A stretch of 64,000 bases of DNA, from positions 806,001-870,000 of the forward strand of contig NZ_CAMXCI010000001.1 of NCBI RefSeq assembly GCF_947179115.1, read 5' to 3'. Under the pieces are notes generated by a model. It worked only from the letters and a program-made list of their open reading frames with translations. It searched no databases and had not been told where the DNA came from. Of the stretch, positions 55,057-64,000 are shown one piece after another; positions within the stretch are counted from its first letter, which is position 1, and each line of letters opens with the position of its first letter. The translations under genes and the position numbers were made by a program. This DNA comes from Commensalibacter papalotli. GTDB taxonomy: Bacteria > Pseudomonadota > Alphaproteobacteria > Acetobacterales > Acetobacteraceae.

Positions 55057-55984
55057 TCCCTTTGGACAGCATTTCCTGGGAATAGAAGGCTTATCCCCTC
55101 ATCATATAGAATCTTTATTAGACCGTGCAGATAATTATGCGTTATTAAACCGATCTCGTAAAACCCCAAGAACTTTACTTAGAGAACGTACTTTAATTAC
55201 GCTCTTTTTTGAAAACAGTACCAGAACCAGAACGTCCTTTGAATTGGCAGGTAAACGATTAGGAGCAGATGTTATCAATATGTCTGTTTCAACCTCTTCT
55301 GTCAGCAAGGGGGAAACGCTTTTAGACACGGCTTATACCCTGAATGCTATGAGAGCAGACTTGCTCGTCATTCGACATGCACATTCTGGTGCGCCTGCAT
55401 TACTTGCTCAAAAAGTCGATGCCAGTGTTATTAATGCGGGTGATGGCATGCATGAACATCCAACACAAGCTTTGCTAGATGCACTGACCATTCGTCGTCA
55501 TTACGGTAAATTATCAGGATTAACCATCGCTATCTGTGGCGATATCTTACATAGCCGTGTTGCGCGCTCTAATATTTTACTTTTAAAGACAATGGGCTGT
55601 CATGTACGTGTCATTGGACCGCCTACTCTATTACCATTAACGATCGCCAAAATGGGGGCAACACCTTATTATTCTATGGATGAAGGTATCAAAGACGTTG
55701 ATGTTATTATGATGCTGCGTATGCAAAAAGAGCGTATGCAAGCAGGTCTTGTCCCCAGCAGCCGAGAATATTTCCGTTTCTTTGGTTTAGATCGTCGCCG
55801 CTTGAATCTTGCAAAACCTGGAGCATTAGTGATGCATCCAGGCCCTTTAAATCGTGGCGTAGAAATCGATAGTAATGTCGCCGACGATCCTGTTCAAAGC
55901 GTCATTCAAGAACAAGTTGAAATGGGTGTTGCTGTACGTATGGCCGTTCTTGAAAAATTCTCTCAGATAAAGGCACAACCATGA
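55049..55984 (+). CDS. pyrB: Aspartate carbamoyltransferase catalytic subunit
   Basis: The 311-residue protein has the carbamoyl-phosphate motif FFENSTRTRTSFE (about 52-64), the HPTQALLDALTI loop, and RVARSNILLLKTMG. It performs the committed pyrimidine step. The gene overlaps gltX and, by ATGA, the dihydroorotase-like gene. No regulatory pyrI is present. The pairing with a dihydroorotase-like protein that lacks metal ligands suggests a PyrB-PyrX type complex. Confidence 0.96.
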   Translation: MDNPFGQHFLGIEGLSPHHIESLLDRADNYALLNRSRKTPRTLLRERTLITLFFENSTRTRTSFELAGKRLGADVINMSVSTSSVSKGETLLDTAYTLNAMRADLLVIRHAHSGAPALLAQKVDASVINAGDGMHEHPTQALLDALTIRRHYGKLSGLTIAICGDILHSRVARSNILLLKTMGCHVRVIGPPTLLPLTIAKMGATPYYSMDEGIKDVDVIMMLRMQKERMQAGLVPSSREYFRFFGLDRRRLNLAKPGALVMHPGPLNRGVEIDSNVADDPVQSVIQEQVEMGVAVRMAVLEKFSQIKAQP

Positions 55985-57276
55985 AACCTTTGCTCTTTAC
56001 CAATGTGCGTTTAATTGATCCAAAATCTGGCTTGGATAAACTTGGGCGATTACTTGTCAAAGGCGGGAAAATTGCTGCTATTGACTTACCTGAAGCAGAA
56101 AAAACACCTGAAGACTGTGAAACCATCGACGGTCAAGGTGCAGTTTTATGCCCAGGTTTAGTGGACATGCGGGTTACGGTTGGTGAACCTGGTTATGAAT
56201 ACCGCGAAACCATTGCCACCGCAGCAGAGGCCAGTGCGGCTGGTGGGATTACTACTATGGCGATCTTGCCTAATAGTAAACCCGCCATTGATAACCCAGC
56301 TTTGGTTTCATTACTCAAGGCAAAAGGTGAAGAAACACGATCTGTAACGATTTTGCCTTATGGTGCTCTCAGTGTTGGCTGTGAAGGCAAAGAAATGGCT
56401 GAAATAGGCCTTTTGCACGAAGCTGGAGCGATTGCTTTTACTGACGGCAACAAGGCCTTGGAAAATACACGCTTAATGATGCTTACCATGTCTTATGCAC
56501 GTGGATATAACTGTTTAATTGTGCAACATCCAGAAGACCCTTCACTTGCCAAAAGTGGTAGTGCTACCAGAGGTGAATTGGCCACTAAACTTGGCCTTCC
56601 TTCTATTCCAGCAGCTGCCGAAGCGATTATGATTGCAAGAGATTTACGACTTGCTGAATTAACAGGTTGTCGATTACATTTCGGGCATATTTCTACTGCT
56701 GAAGGGTTAGCTCTCATTCGACAAGCCAAAACTAAAGGATTACCTGTCAGCTGTGATACAGCCCCAGTTTATTTTGACCTTAATGAAGAGGCCATTGGTG
56801 ATTTCCGCACATACGCAAAACTATCCCCACCGTTAAGATCAGAAGAGGATCGCCAAGCCGTTTGTCAAGCTCTGGGTGATGGTACTATTGATGCTATTGC
56901 TTCAGATCATTTACCTCGAGATGTAGATGACAAACGATTACCTTTTGCTGAAGCCGCCGCTGGGGGCACGGGATTAGTAACCTTATTAAGTGTAACCCTG
57001 TTACGTATGAAGGAAAGTAATCTGTCTTTACTCAGTGCGCTTTCATTATTAACCCATCGTCCTGCAGAATTATTAGGGCAACCTTTTGGCACATTGAGCC
57101 TAGGTGCTGAAGCAGATCTCTGCCTTTTTGATCCAGACCAAACATGGTTGGTCGAAGCAGGTAAATTACCAGGGCGCGCGCAAAATACACCTTTTGATAA
57201 TCGTGAGTTACCTGGTGTTGTTTTAGGTACATGGAAATCTGGTCGCCGTGTTTATACAAGGCAAAATGCATCATGA
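55981..57276 (+). CDS. pyrC: Dihydroorotase-like protein (PyrC/PyrX) lacking the HxH metal motif
   Basis: The 431-residue amidohydrolase fold begins LLFTNVRLIDP and is collinear with bacterial dihydroorotases. The usual PGLVDxHVHLREPG reads PGLVDMRVTVGEPG here: both metal-binding His are replaced (Arg64, Thr66) and the substrate-binding Arg by Gly68. The ETCPHY-type His is also lost (CDTAPVYFDL), while FGHISTAE and SDHLPRD remain. In Pseudomonas such an inactive homologue (PyrC'/PyrX) scaffolds PyrB. Many alphaproteobacterial proteins annotated pyrC share this change. An active dihydroorotase would then be elsewhere. Confidence 0.85.
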   Translation: MKPLLFTNVRLIDPKSGLDKLGRLLVKGGKIAAIDLPEAEKTPEDCETIDGQGAVLCPGLVDMRVTVGEPGYEYRETIATAAEASAAGGITTMAILPNSKPAIDNPALVSLLKAKGEETRSVTILPYGALSVGCEGKEMAEIGLLHEAGAIAFTDGNKALENTRLMMLTMSYARGYNCLIVQHPEDPSLAKSGSATRGELATKLGLPSIPAAAEAIMIARDLRLAELTGCRLHFGHISTAEGLALIRQAKTKGLPVSCDTAPVYFDLNEEAIGDFRTYAKLSPPLRSEEDRQAVCQALGDGTIDAIASDHLPRDVDDKRLPFAEAAAGGTGLVTLLSVTLLRMKESNLSLLSALSLLTHRPAELLGQPFGTLSLGAEADLCLFDPDQTWLVEAGKLPGRAQNTPFDNRELPGVVLGTWKSGRRVYTRQNAS

Positions 57277-57935
57277 TGTGGCATATTCCCTTCTCTGCCA
57301 TGCCATTAATGGCTGGCATTGCACTGATTGCCTATATGATTGGCAGTATTCCTTTTGGAATGTTAATTAGTCAGCTCGGGGGTGAAGGTGATATCCGTAA
57401 AATCGGCTCTGGCAATATTGGTGCAACCAATGTCCTGCGAACTGGCAACAGAAAACTTGCTGCACTGACATTACTTTGTGACATGGGCAAAGGATCTTTT
57501 GCTGTTGCTTGTGGTTATATTTTCGGTCTAGTAAACTTGACCCCAGCCATTTCTTTAGCGGCTATTTTTGTAGTTCTGGGACATTGTTTTCCTGTATGGC
57601 TGGGTTTCAAGGGTGGGAAAGGTGTTGCTACCGGATTAGGCGTTGCCCTTGCTTTAACCCCTATTTCAGGCGTGTTATGTTGTATTATTTGGCTTCTAGG
57701 AGCAAAATTTTCCAAGATCTCTTCTGTTGGGGCTTTATCTGCATTTATTGCATGGCCTTTGGTGGTGATTATCGAATATCATTTTAATCTAAAAGAACCT
57801 TTATTATTCCCAGCTTTGGTTGTCAGTTTGCTTGTTATTTGGAGACATAAAGCAAATATTTATCGTTTAGCAGAAGGAACAGAACCACGTATTGGGGATA
57901 AAAAAGAGCAATCTACATTATCCGACCCTACCTAA
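57273..57935 (+). CDS. plsY: Glycerol-3-phosphate acyltransferase PlsY
   Basis: The roughly 220-residue membrane protein has five helices and the PlsY motifs YMIGSIPFGMLIS, GSGNIGATNVLRTGNR, GHCFPVWLGFKGGKGVATG and the third motif near RHKANIYRL. It transfers acyl groups from acyl phosphate to glycerol-3-phosphate, starting phospholipid synthesis. ATG 57273 overlaps the preceding stop (ATGA). A longer upstream frame lies inside pyrC. dprA starts at the last base of its stop. Confidence 0.95.
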   Translation: MMWHIPFSAMPLMAGIALIAYMIGSIPFGMLISQLGGEGDIRKIGSGNIGATNVLRTGNRKLAALTLLCDMGKGSFAVACGYIFGLVNLTPAISLAAIFVVLGHCFPVWLGFKGGKGVATGLGVALALTPISGVLCCIIWLLGAKFSKISSVGALSAFIAWPLVVIIEYHFNLKEPLLFPALVVSLLVIWRHKANIYRLAEGTEPRIGDKKEQSTLSDPT

Positions 57936-59086
57936 TGGATAAAACCTCCAACAATTTGTCAATTCATAAGCTAGCAGCATATTTAAGACTAGCCAGAACA
58001 GACGGTGTTGGAGCAGTCAGATTCCATCAACTTTTAAATAAATATAATTCTCCAGAAGCAGCCATAGAAGCTCTGCCCTCTATAATTAAAAATAAAAAAA
58101 TAAAAGCTTATTTTTCTCCTCCTCCTCTTGCTTCAATTATAGAGGAGATTGAAAAAACCTTTGAACTGCAAGGGCAATTTCTAATCTATGGCTTCAAAGA
58201 TTATCCAGAATTATTAACACAACTTGATGATGCCCCTCCTGTCCTTACAGTTTTAGGCAATCGTGATTTTCTACATCAACGAAATATTGCTATTGTTGGA
58301 GCAAGAAATGCATCCATGCATGGTATAAAAATTGCTGAATGCTTAGCTGCTGATTTATCGTCACACTCAATTGGAATCACCTCTGGTTTAGCCCGAGGGA
58401 TTGATCAGGCAGCTCACAAAGGAGCTTTATATACTGGTTTTACGATTGCTGCCATTGCTTGTGGGGTAGATATTGTTTACCCAACAGAGCATCAAAAACT
58501 ACAACAAGCAATTGCTGAAAAAGGAGTTCTTGTTTCTGAGTTCCCCCTAGGCACAATGCCTCAGGCAGCACATTTCCCTCGACGAAATAAACTAATTGCT
58601 GGATTATGTTATGGATGTGTCGTTATAGAAGCCGCACTTAACTCTGGCAGTCTTATTACCAGCAAGCTTGCTTTAAATTATAATAAGCCAATATTTGCAG
58701 TCCCTGGCTCTCCACTGGATCCTCGTTGTAAGGGCAGTAATAATCTTTTACGTATGGGGGCAGTACTAACGGAAAATGCCCTAGATATCTTACCAGAACT
58801 ATCCCCTATATGCACAAAATCTAAATTTAATTTAACAAAAGATTTATTCACTGATAACGCCCCAAAAGACTGTCCTGATATAGTTACACCTACGAATAAG
58901 CAAGATACAGTTAACAACTCTATAGAGGCAGAAATTATTGCTCTATTATCAACAACGCCTACCCCTATAGATTTAATTATTCGCAATATTTCTTATTCTG
59001 CTACTGAAACACTCAGCGTTATTGCTTTACTTGAAATCAACAATAAAATTATTTTTCAGCACAACGGATATATCCTAGCCCCTTAG
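57935..59086 (+). CDS. dprA: DNA-processing protein DprA
   Basis: The 383-residue protein has the Rossmann-like DprA domain: NIAIVGARNASMHGIKIAE, GITSGLARGIDQAAHKGAL, IACGVDIVYPTEHQKL, VLVSEFPLGTMPQAAHFPRRN and IAGLCYGCVVIEA. A SAM-like N-terminus and a C-terminal winged helix (about 320-380) flank it. DprA loads RecA on incoming single strands in natural transformation. Together with comEC it supplies two transformation genes. It overlaps plsY by 1 bp. Confidence 0.94.
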   Translation: MDKTSNNLSIHKLAAYLRLARTDGVGAVRFHQLLNKYNSPEAAIEALPSIIKNKKIKAYFSPPPLASIIEEIEKTFELQGQFLIYGFKDYPELLTQLDDAPPVLTVLGNRDFLHQRNIAIVGARNASMHGIKIAECLAADLSSHSIGITSGLARGIDQAAHKGALYTGFTIAAIACGVDIVYPTEHQKLQQAIAEKGVLVSEFPLGTMPQAAHFPRRNKLIAGLCYGCVVIEAALNSGSLITSKLALNYNKPIFAVPGSPLDPRCKGSNNLLRMGAVLTENALDILPELSPICTKSKFNLTKDLFTDNAPKDCPDIVTPTNKQDTVNNSIEAEIIALLSTTPTPIDLIIRNISYSATETLSVIALLEINNKIIFQHNGYILAP

Positions 59087-59252
59087 GATTATTAAATAAT
59101 TTATAAATTTTTCCTCTGACCTTTACAAATATATAAGCGCAGACTATGAACAAGCAACAAAATAATATTTGCTTCTTTGTAAAGAAACGATACTATCTTG
59201 TTCTTTGTATTTTTTGACTTTACTTTACACTTAATCCTCGTCTGGAGAACCA

Positions 59253-61883
59253 ATGACAGACGTCATCATAGTAGAATCACCTGCCAAGGCTAAAACAATT
59301 AACAAATATCTTGGCAATCAATATACTGTTCTTGCTTCCTTTGGTCATGTGCGCGACCTGCCACCAAAGGATGGAAGTGTACGACCTGACGAAGATTTTG
59401 CTATGGATTGGGCTGCGGATGAACGTGGTGCCAAACAAATCAAAGCAATTTCACAAGCCCTTAAAGGGGCAAAAAACCTTTATCTAGCAACTGACCCTGA
59501 CCGCGAGGGAGAGGCAATTTCTTGGCATGTTCGTGCCATGTTAGAAGATAAAAAGCTATTAAAGAATATTAATGTTGAACGCGTAACTTTTAACGAAATT
59601 ACCAAACAAGCCGTTCAATACGCAATGCAACATCCACGTGAACTGGATCAACCTCTTATCGAGGCTTATCTTGCTCGACGTGCATTGGATTATCTAGTTG
59701 GCTTTACCCTTTCCCCTATTTTATGGAGAAAGCTTCCTGGTTCTCGTAGTGCTGGACGCGTACAATCCGTTGCATTACGTTTAATCTGTGAACGTGAAGC
59801 CGAAATTGAAATCTTTAAGCCAAAAGAATATTGGACTATAAGTGGTACATTCTTAACCCCAGCTAATGCACCATTCACAGCAAAGCTCACACAGTTTCAA
59901 GGAAAAAAACTTGAACAATTTGATCTAAATAATGAAAACCTAGCTCAACAAGCTGTTCAAATATTACAACAAGAACAGTTTGCTGTTAATGCTGTTGAAA
60001 GAAAAAAAACCAAACGGAATCCAGCTCCTCCATTTACCACCTCAACTTTACAACAAGATGCTTCTCGTAAACTTCATATGAGTGCGCAAAATACCATGCG
60101 TACAGCGCAACAACTTTATGAAGGCATTGACCTAGGTGGAGAAACAGTCGGTTTAATTACCTATATGAGAACAGATGGCGTGCAAATGGCAGGTGAAGCC
60201 ATTCAAGCTATTCGCCAGCATATAGAATCTGAATTCGGAGATAAATATCTTCCTTCCAAACCTCGTCATTACACCAGCAAAGCTAAAAATGCCCAAGAAG
60301 CACATGAGGCTATTCGCCCAACCAATATAAGCTATACACCCAATCAAGTAGCTTCTTATTTAACACCTGATCAAAAAAAGCTTTACGAGCTTATATGGAA
60401 ACGCGCGGTTGCCAGTCAAATGCAATCAGCTGAATTGGATCAAGTGGCTGTAACACTTGCCAATTCAAATAAAGAACATTTGTTCAGAGCCAATGGGTCA
60501 ATGATTGCCTTTGACGGTTTCTTAAAGCTTTATAAAGATATTACCGAGGATCAAGAAAAAGATCCTTCTAAACAAGGTAGCTCTACTATGCTGCCTGCTA
60601 TGAAAGAAGCAGAAGGTGTTACGACGAAAACAATTACTCCAGAACAACATTTTACCCAACCCCCACCACGTTATGGTGAGGCTTCTTTGGTTAAAAAGAT
60701 GGAAGAGTTGGGGATTGGTCGCCCCTCTACTTATGCATCCATATTAGGTGTATTACGTGATAGAGAGTATGTAACCCTAGAAAATCGTTACTTTACTCCT
60801 CAAGATAGAGGGCGTTTGGTAACCGCCTTTTTGACCTCTTTCTTTAAACGCTATGTCGATATAGATTTTACGGCTAATCTTGAGGAAAAACTGGACGATA
60901 TTTCAGATAGCAAAGTCAATTGGAAAAAAGTTCTTAGAGATTTTTGGGATGATTTTTCCAAAGCTATTGAGCAAACTAAGGACCTTAAAATCTCTGATGT
61001 TATTGACGCACTTGATCATGATTTAGGCAGCCACTTTTTTGCCGAATCTACAGATGGCAGTGATCCGCGCAAGTGCCCAGCCTGTGAAGATGGTAGGCTT
61101 AATTTAAAACTTGGACGTTATGGTGCTTTTATTGGTTGCACAAACTATCCTGAATGTCAGTACACACGTAGATTAGGCGTCGAAGGAGCTAATCCTGAAG
61201 AGGAAGAGGACCTTAAAGAAGGCTCACGCGTTCTTGGGAAGCATCCTGAAACTAATGAAGAAATTATTATAAAGCGCGGGCCTTGGGGCCTTTATATTCA
61301 ATGTGGTGAAGCTGACCTTGAAAATAAAAAGAAAAAGCCTAAACGTGCTACTATTCCAAAAGGTATGGATGGTAATGCCATTACTTTTGACGAAGCAATG
61401 GGATTATTGTCTTTACCAAGAAATTTAGGGGAATATCCAACAACTGGCGAAGCAATTCAAGCTGGCCTTGGGCCGTTTGGACCATACGTTAAAGTAGGAA
61501 GTATTTTTGCCTCTCTCGATAAAACAGATAATGTTTTAACCGTTCAGTTACCACGTGCTTTAGAAGTCATTGAAAAGAAAATGGCTTCAATTCATAATCT
61601 TGGGCCTCATCCCAAAGATAAAGAACCGATCCTATTACGCAAAGGTCGCTTTGGCTTTTACTTGCAACATAAAAAAACAGTTGCGCCTTTACCCAAGGGC
61701 GATAATGGAGAGAATTTGACCATTGAAACAGCAGTATCTATTCTGGAGGAAAAGGGAAAAGCTACAAAAGGTAAAGCAACGAAAAAGAAAACAACAACCA
61801 CGACTAAAAAAGCAACAACAAAAACTGCAGTAGCAAAAAAATCAACTGCAACAAAGAAAAAGGCTGTAAAAAAAGAAAAGTAA
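59253..61883 (+). CDS. topA: DNA topoisomerase I (type IA)
   Basis: The 876-residue protein has the TOPRIM start VESPAKAKTINKYLG with DPDREGEAISWHV, the catalytic Tyr304 in GLITYMRTDG, and later LGIGRPSTYASIL. A single zinc-finger-like unit (CPACEDGRLNLKLG...CTNYPECQ, about 609-630) and a second TopA-type repeat region follow. The C-terminal 40 residues are Lys/Thr-rich. It relaxes negative supercoils. CTGGAGAACC places a ribosome site 7 nt before the ATG. The gene follows dprA by 166 bp. Confidence 0.96.
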   Translation: MTDVIIVESPAKAKTINKYLGNQYTVLASFGHVRDLPPKDGSVRPDEDFAMDWAADERGAKQIKAISQALKGAKNLYLATDPDREGEAISWHVRAMLEDKKLLKNINVERVTFNEITKQAVQYAMQHPRELDQPLIEAYLARRALDYLVGFTLSPILWRKLPGSRSAGRVQSVALRLICEREAEIEIFKPKEYWTISGTFLTPANAPFTAKLTQFQGKKLEQFDLNNENLAQQAVQILQQEQFAVNAVERKKTKRNPAPPFTTSTLQQDASRKLHMSAQNTMRTAQQLYEGIDLGGETVGLITYMRTDGVQMAGEAIQAIRQHIESEFGDKYLPSKPRHYTSKAKNAQEAHEAIRPTNISYTPNQVASYLTPDQKKLYELIWKRAVASQMQSAELDQVAVTLANSNKEHLFRANGSMIAFDGFLKLYKDITEDQEKDPSKQGSSTMLPAMKEAEGVTTKTITPEQHFTQPPPRYGEASLVKKMEELGIGRPSTYASILGVLRDREYVTLENRYFTPQDRGRLVTAFLTSFFKRYVDIDFTANLEEKLDDISDSKVNWKKVLRDFWDDFSKAIEQTKDLKISDVIDALDHDLGSHFFAESTDGSDPRKCPACEDGRLNLKLGRYGAFIGCTNYPECQYTRRLGVEGANPEEEEDLKEGSRVLGKHPETNEEIIIKRGPWGLYIQCGEADLENKKKKPKRATIPKGMDGNAITFDEAMGLLSLPRNLGEYPTTGEAIQAGLGPFGPYVKVGSIFASLDKTDNVLTVQLPRALEVIEKKMASIHNLGPHPKDKEPILLRKGRFGFYLQHKKTVAPLPKGDNGENLTIETAVSILEEKGKATKGKATKKKTTTTTKKATTKTAVAKKSTATKKKAVKKEK
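61764..61880 (+). repeat. Lys/Thr/Ala-rich C-terminal codon tract of topA
   Basis: About 39 codons are almost only Lys, Thr, Ala and Val, including triple Lys and repeated KAT/TKK units, a basic tail typical of many bacterial TopA proteins and prone to length changes. Confidence 0.7.
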
Positions 61884-62095
61884 ACTTAAATACGCAACAG
61901 TATTGTGTAATTTTTATGTAACAATATGTGTATTTTGTAACATAAAAGCTATCTTTATTATGCATATGCTCTATTGTTATATACAAAATTTGTCCTATTA
62001 TTCTTTGAGATTTTAATTGTTGATTTTACTCTAAGCGGAGAAAGACGATTCCAGTCCTGTTAAGGCAAGCAACTCATCCAACTTTTGAAACTGCC

Positions 62096-63694
62096 ATGCA
62101 GTTCATTGTGTCAATTATGCTTGCTTATAAGTGGCTATCAAAGAGGTTACTCATCATCATCTTTGTAATGGTGATGAGCTTTTCCGTTGCTTTGGCTCAG
62201 CAAACACAACCGAATGCTTCTTCTGCACCTCCTAAAAAAGATTTTGATCAAAGCAACTATGTTAATATTATCGCCACAGCGCTAACATTTTTACAGCCCA
62301 GAACCCTAGATGAGCACTCTATTGAACAATTATGCCTATGGGGCTTAAATGGATTGAATGCAATTGATCCAACATTTTCTGTAAAAGAGGAAAATGGTAA
62401 GTTAAATTTATATAAAGTACAAAAATTAATTTATAGTGCCACAATCCCTGTCGCAACTGACAAAGATAATATAAAAATCTGGTCACAAAATGTAATTAAT
62501 ATTTGGTATAACGCTTGGCAGAACTCAACAGCTATTCAGTCTGTTGGTAAGCAAGGGGTTATCCAAGCTTTTTTTGATGAATTATTTGATCATATGGATC
62601 CATATTCTCGTTACGTTGCTCCCAGTTCAGCTTCGACAGACCGAGATGCTCGTGATGGTGGAGATGCAAGTGCTGGTATTTCCCTCATAAAGCAAGGAAA
62701 TTTTTTTATTATTTCTTCTATCAATCCAAACGGTCCATCTTGGGACAGTGGATTAATGTTGGGTCAGCGTTTATATGCTGTTGATGGTAAAAAAACAGCT
62801 AAGGAATCCTTAGATACAATTGTAAAATGGTTAAAAGGAAAGGAAGGCTCTTCATTATCCTTAACCGTTGGCTCTGCACGCAGTAAACGAGTTAAAACTG
62901 TTCATATTAAAAGAGAAGCCGTCCCACCAGCAACAGTTTTTGCTTTTACTAGCGACAATATTGTCATGCTCAAAGTAACTTCCTTCTCTACTGATACGGC
63001 TGAAGAGATTAGTCAATATCTTGATCAGGCAACTCAAGACATGAAGATTAAAGGTCTAATCATAGACCTAAGAGGTAATCGTGGAGGGGTTTTACAACAA
63101 GCCATCACCAGCGTAGCATTAGTCTTAGATAACGGTATTGCCGCAACTACCCAAGGGAGATTTGAAGAAGCCAATCATATTTGGGCGGTACAAGGTGGTG
63201 ATCTTACTCAAGGAATACCCATTGTTATATTGGTTGATGGGCATACCGCCAGTGCAGCTGAAATTATGGCAGCAGCCCTCGCTGATCATAAACGTGCCGT
63301 CGTTGTCGGAAGTACAACATTAGGAAAAGGATTGGTACAAACCATAGCCCAACTTCCTGATGAAGGTGAGTTATTCGTTACGTGGAGTCGTGTCTTAGCT
63401 CCTTTGGGATGGCCGTTACAAGGATTAGGGGTCATGCCACAAATATGCACTAGTCGTGGAGAACAATTTGTTAAAAAACAAATGGATGCTTTAAAAACTC
63501 CCACTTCTTTTTACAAAAATAACGTTACCGCCTCTCGTAAAGCTCGTCCACCTTTAGATGCAAAAACCATTCAAACTATTCGTAGCGCTTGCCCCGCTGC
63601 CCTGGGAACGGATGCTGATCTTGCTATTGCTAATACATTAATCCTTAAACCAGCACTTTATAAACAAGCCTTAAATTTAATTACTAGTGAATAA
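62096..63694 (+). CDS. S41-family C-terminal processing peptidase
   Basis: The 532-residue protein starts with a hydrophobic signal segment (LLIIIFVMVMSFSVALA-QQ), then a helical domain (about 50-175), a PDZ-like region (about 185-265) and the tail-specific protease core. The catalytic Ser386 lies in VDGHTASAAEIM and Lys411 in TTLGKGLVQ. Family members trim periplasmic proteins. The start is uncertain: ATG 62096 or 62117 lack good ribosome sites, and the frame extends upstream to an ATT 7 nt after GGAG. The gene is single and rightward. Confidence 0.9.
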   Translation: MQFIVSIMLAYKWLSKRLLIIIFVMVMSFSVALAQQTQPNASSAPPKKDFDQSNYVNIIATALTFLQPRTLDEHSIEQLCLWGLNGLNAIDPTFSVKEENGKLNLYKVQKLIYSATIPVATDKDNIKIWSQNVINIWYNAWQNSTAIQSVGKQGVIQAFFDELFDHMDPYSRYVAPSSASTDRDARDGGDASAGISLIKQGNFFIISSINPNGPSWDSGLMLGQRLYAVDGKKTAKESLDTIVKWLKGKEGSSLSLTVGSARSKRVKTVHIKREAVPPATVFAFTSDNIVMLKVTSFSTDTAEEISQYLDQATQDMKIKGLIIDLRGNRGGVLQQAITSVALVLDNGIAATTQGRFEEANHIWAVQGGDLTQGIPIVILVDGHTASAAEIMAAALADHKRAVVVGSTTLGKGLVQTIAQLPDEGELFVTWSRVLAPLGWPLQGLGVMPQICTSRGEQFVKKQMDALKTPTSFYKNNVTASRKARPPLDAKTIQTIRSACPAALGTDADLAIANTLILKPALYKQALNLITSE

Positions 63695-63878
63695 TCGTAA
63701 ATTTAAAAATCATATCCAGCAATTTGTATAAATATGTGATGTTTGTATGACAAAAAGAAAACTTTTTATTAAAAAATCGATTTTTTACTTCTTTCTTATG
63801 AAAAAACACGCTATTTCCAATCAGTATATTGATCATAACGCAACAGCCGTTACACTAAACAGGAGTTTAAAGGTTAAG

Positions 63879-64000
63879 ATGAACTTTCGCTTTCGTCTAT
63901 TAATGACATCACTATTCAGCCTTTCAGCATCTTTTTGTGTAACATCGTTCTTAGCATCCACAGCTAAAGCGCAACCTGTTCAAGGAATATATGTTACTGG
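63879..64000 (+). CDS. Secreted or outer-membrane protein, start only
   Basis: The frame begins at ATG 63879 (AAAGG 5 nt upstream) and runs off the right edge. The about 40 residues seen are a signal peptide (RFRLLMTSLFSLSASFCVTS, cleavage near AKA-QP) followed by PVQGIYVTG, a start typical of OmpA-like beta-barrels of acetic acid bacteria. The frame also has an ATG at 63747, which would add 44 polar residues before the signal and is less likely. The identity is tentative. Confidence 0.6.
   Translation, partial: MNFRFRLLMTSLFSLSASFCVTSFLASTAKAQPVQGIYVT

Noticed and set aside
1..64000. CRISPR arrays, prophage or intact insertion sequences
   Set aside because: No regularly spaced direct repeats, integrases, phage structural genes or transposase frames were seen.

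Overview
The window is AT-rich chromosomal DNA from an alphaproteobacterium, most likely a low-GC acetic acid bacterium (Acetobacteraceae) of the Commensalibacter type, i.e. an insect-gut commensal. This is an inference. It rests on the recG / sdhE-mfd arrangement, two glutamyl-tRNA synthetases, a class II DAHP synthase, a monofunctional hisB in a his run that carries a DUF2628 gene, a SUV3-like helicase, a UbiH/UbiM-type hydroxylase and the strong AT bias. Coding density is high and almost everything is housekeeping. No CRISPR array, prophage, plasmid gene or intact insertion sequence was seen.

Layout. 1-12 kb: end of a CnoX/YbbN-like chaperone gene, a Trm112-like protein, FUSC membrane protein, Do-type periplasmic protease, OpgC, Mrp, a NADAR protein, a decayed membrane-protein gene, tRNA-Ser(UGA), an SBF-type transporter, small membrane proteins and a LysR regulator. 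12-18 kb: mfd-sdhE facing recG. 18-23 kb: an envelope quality-control-like block (SPFH, NfeD, SPFH on one strand; LemA and an M48 peptidase on the other). 23-33 kb: gdhA, a TrhP/YegQ-like U32 protein, a LysR/MFS divergent pair, and a leftward run of DAHP synthase, nicotinate phosphoribosyltransferase, a hypothetical and the second gltX. 33-36 kb: metQNI methionine importer. 36-45 kb: a decayed gene, a small secreted protein, fpr-gor, a SUV3-like helicase, a secreted protein, a ubiquinone hydroxylase and a nitroreductase. 45-50 kb: hisB-DUF2628-hisH-GNAT-hisA-hisF-hisE-HIT-nth. 50-53.5 kb: comEC, a decayed gene, a long inverted repeat and an Ivy lysozyme inhibitor. 53.6-64 kb: gltX-pyrB-pyrC-plsY-dprA-topA, an S41 protease, and the start of a secreted or outer-membrane protein.

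The most informative unusual points are these. (1) At least three genes are decayed and would be missed or mis-called as small hypotheticals (7123-7417, 35935-36426, 52330-52815). (2) A 26-bp nearly perfect inverted repeat encloses about 68 bp next to the Ivy gene. (3) The SPFH/NfeD/SPFH - LemA/M48 block has an 11-residue coiled-coil duplication in one SPFH paralogue. (4) The dihydroorotase beside pyrB lacks the HxH metal motif. (5) The SUV3-like helicase carries an excisionase-like winged-helix segment. (6) Several genes have conserved N-termini with no ATG/GTG/TTG start (opgC, comEC). I did not find a clearly new multi-gene defence or biosynthetic system.
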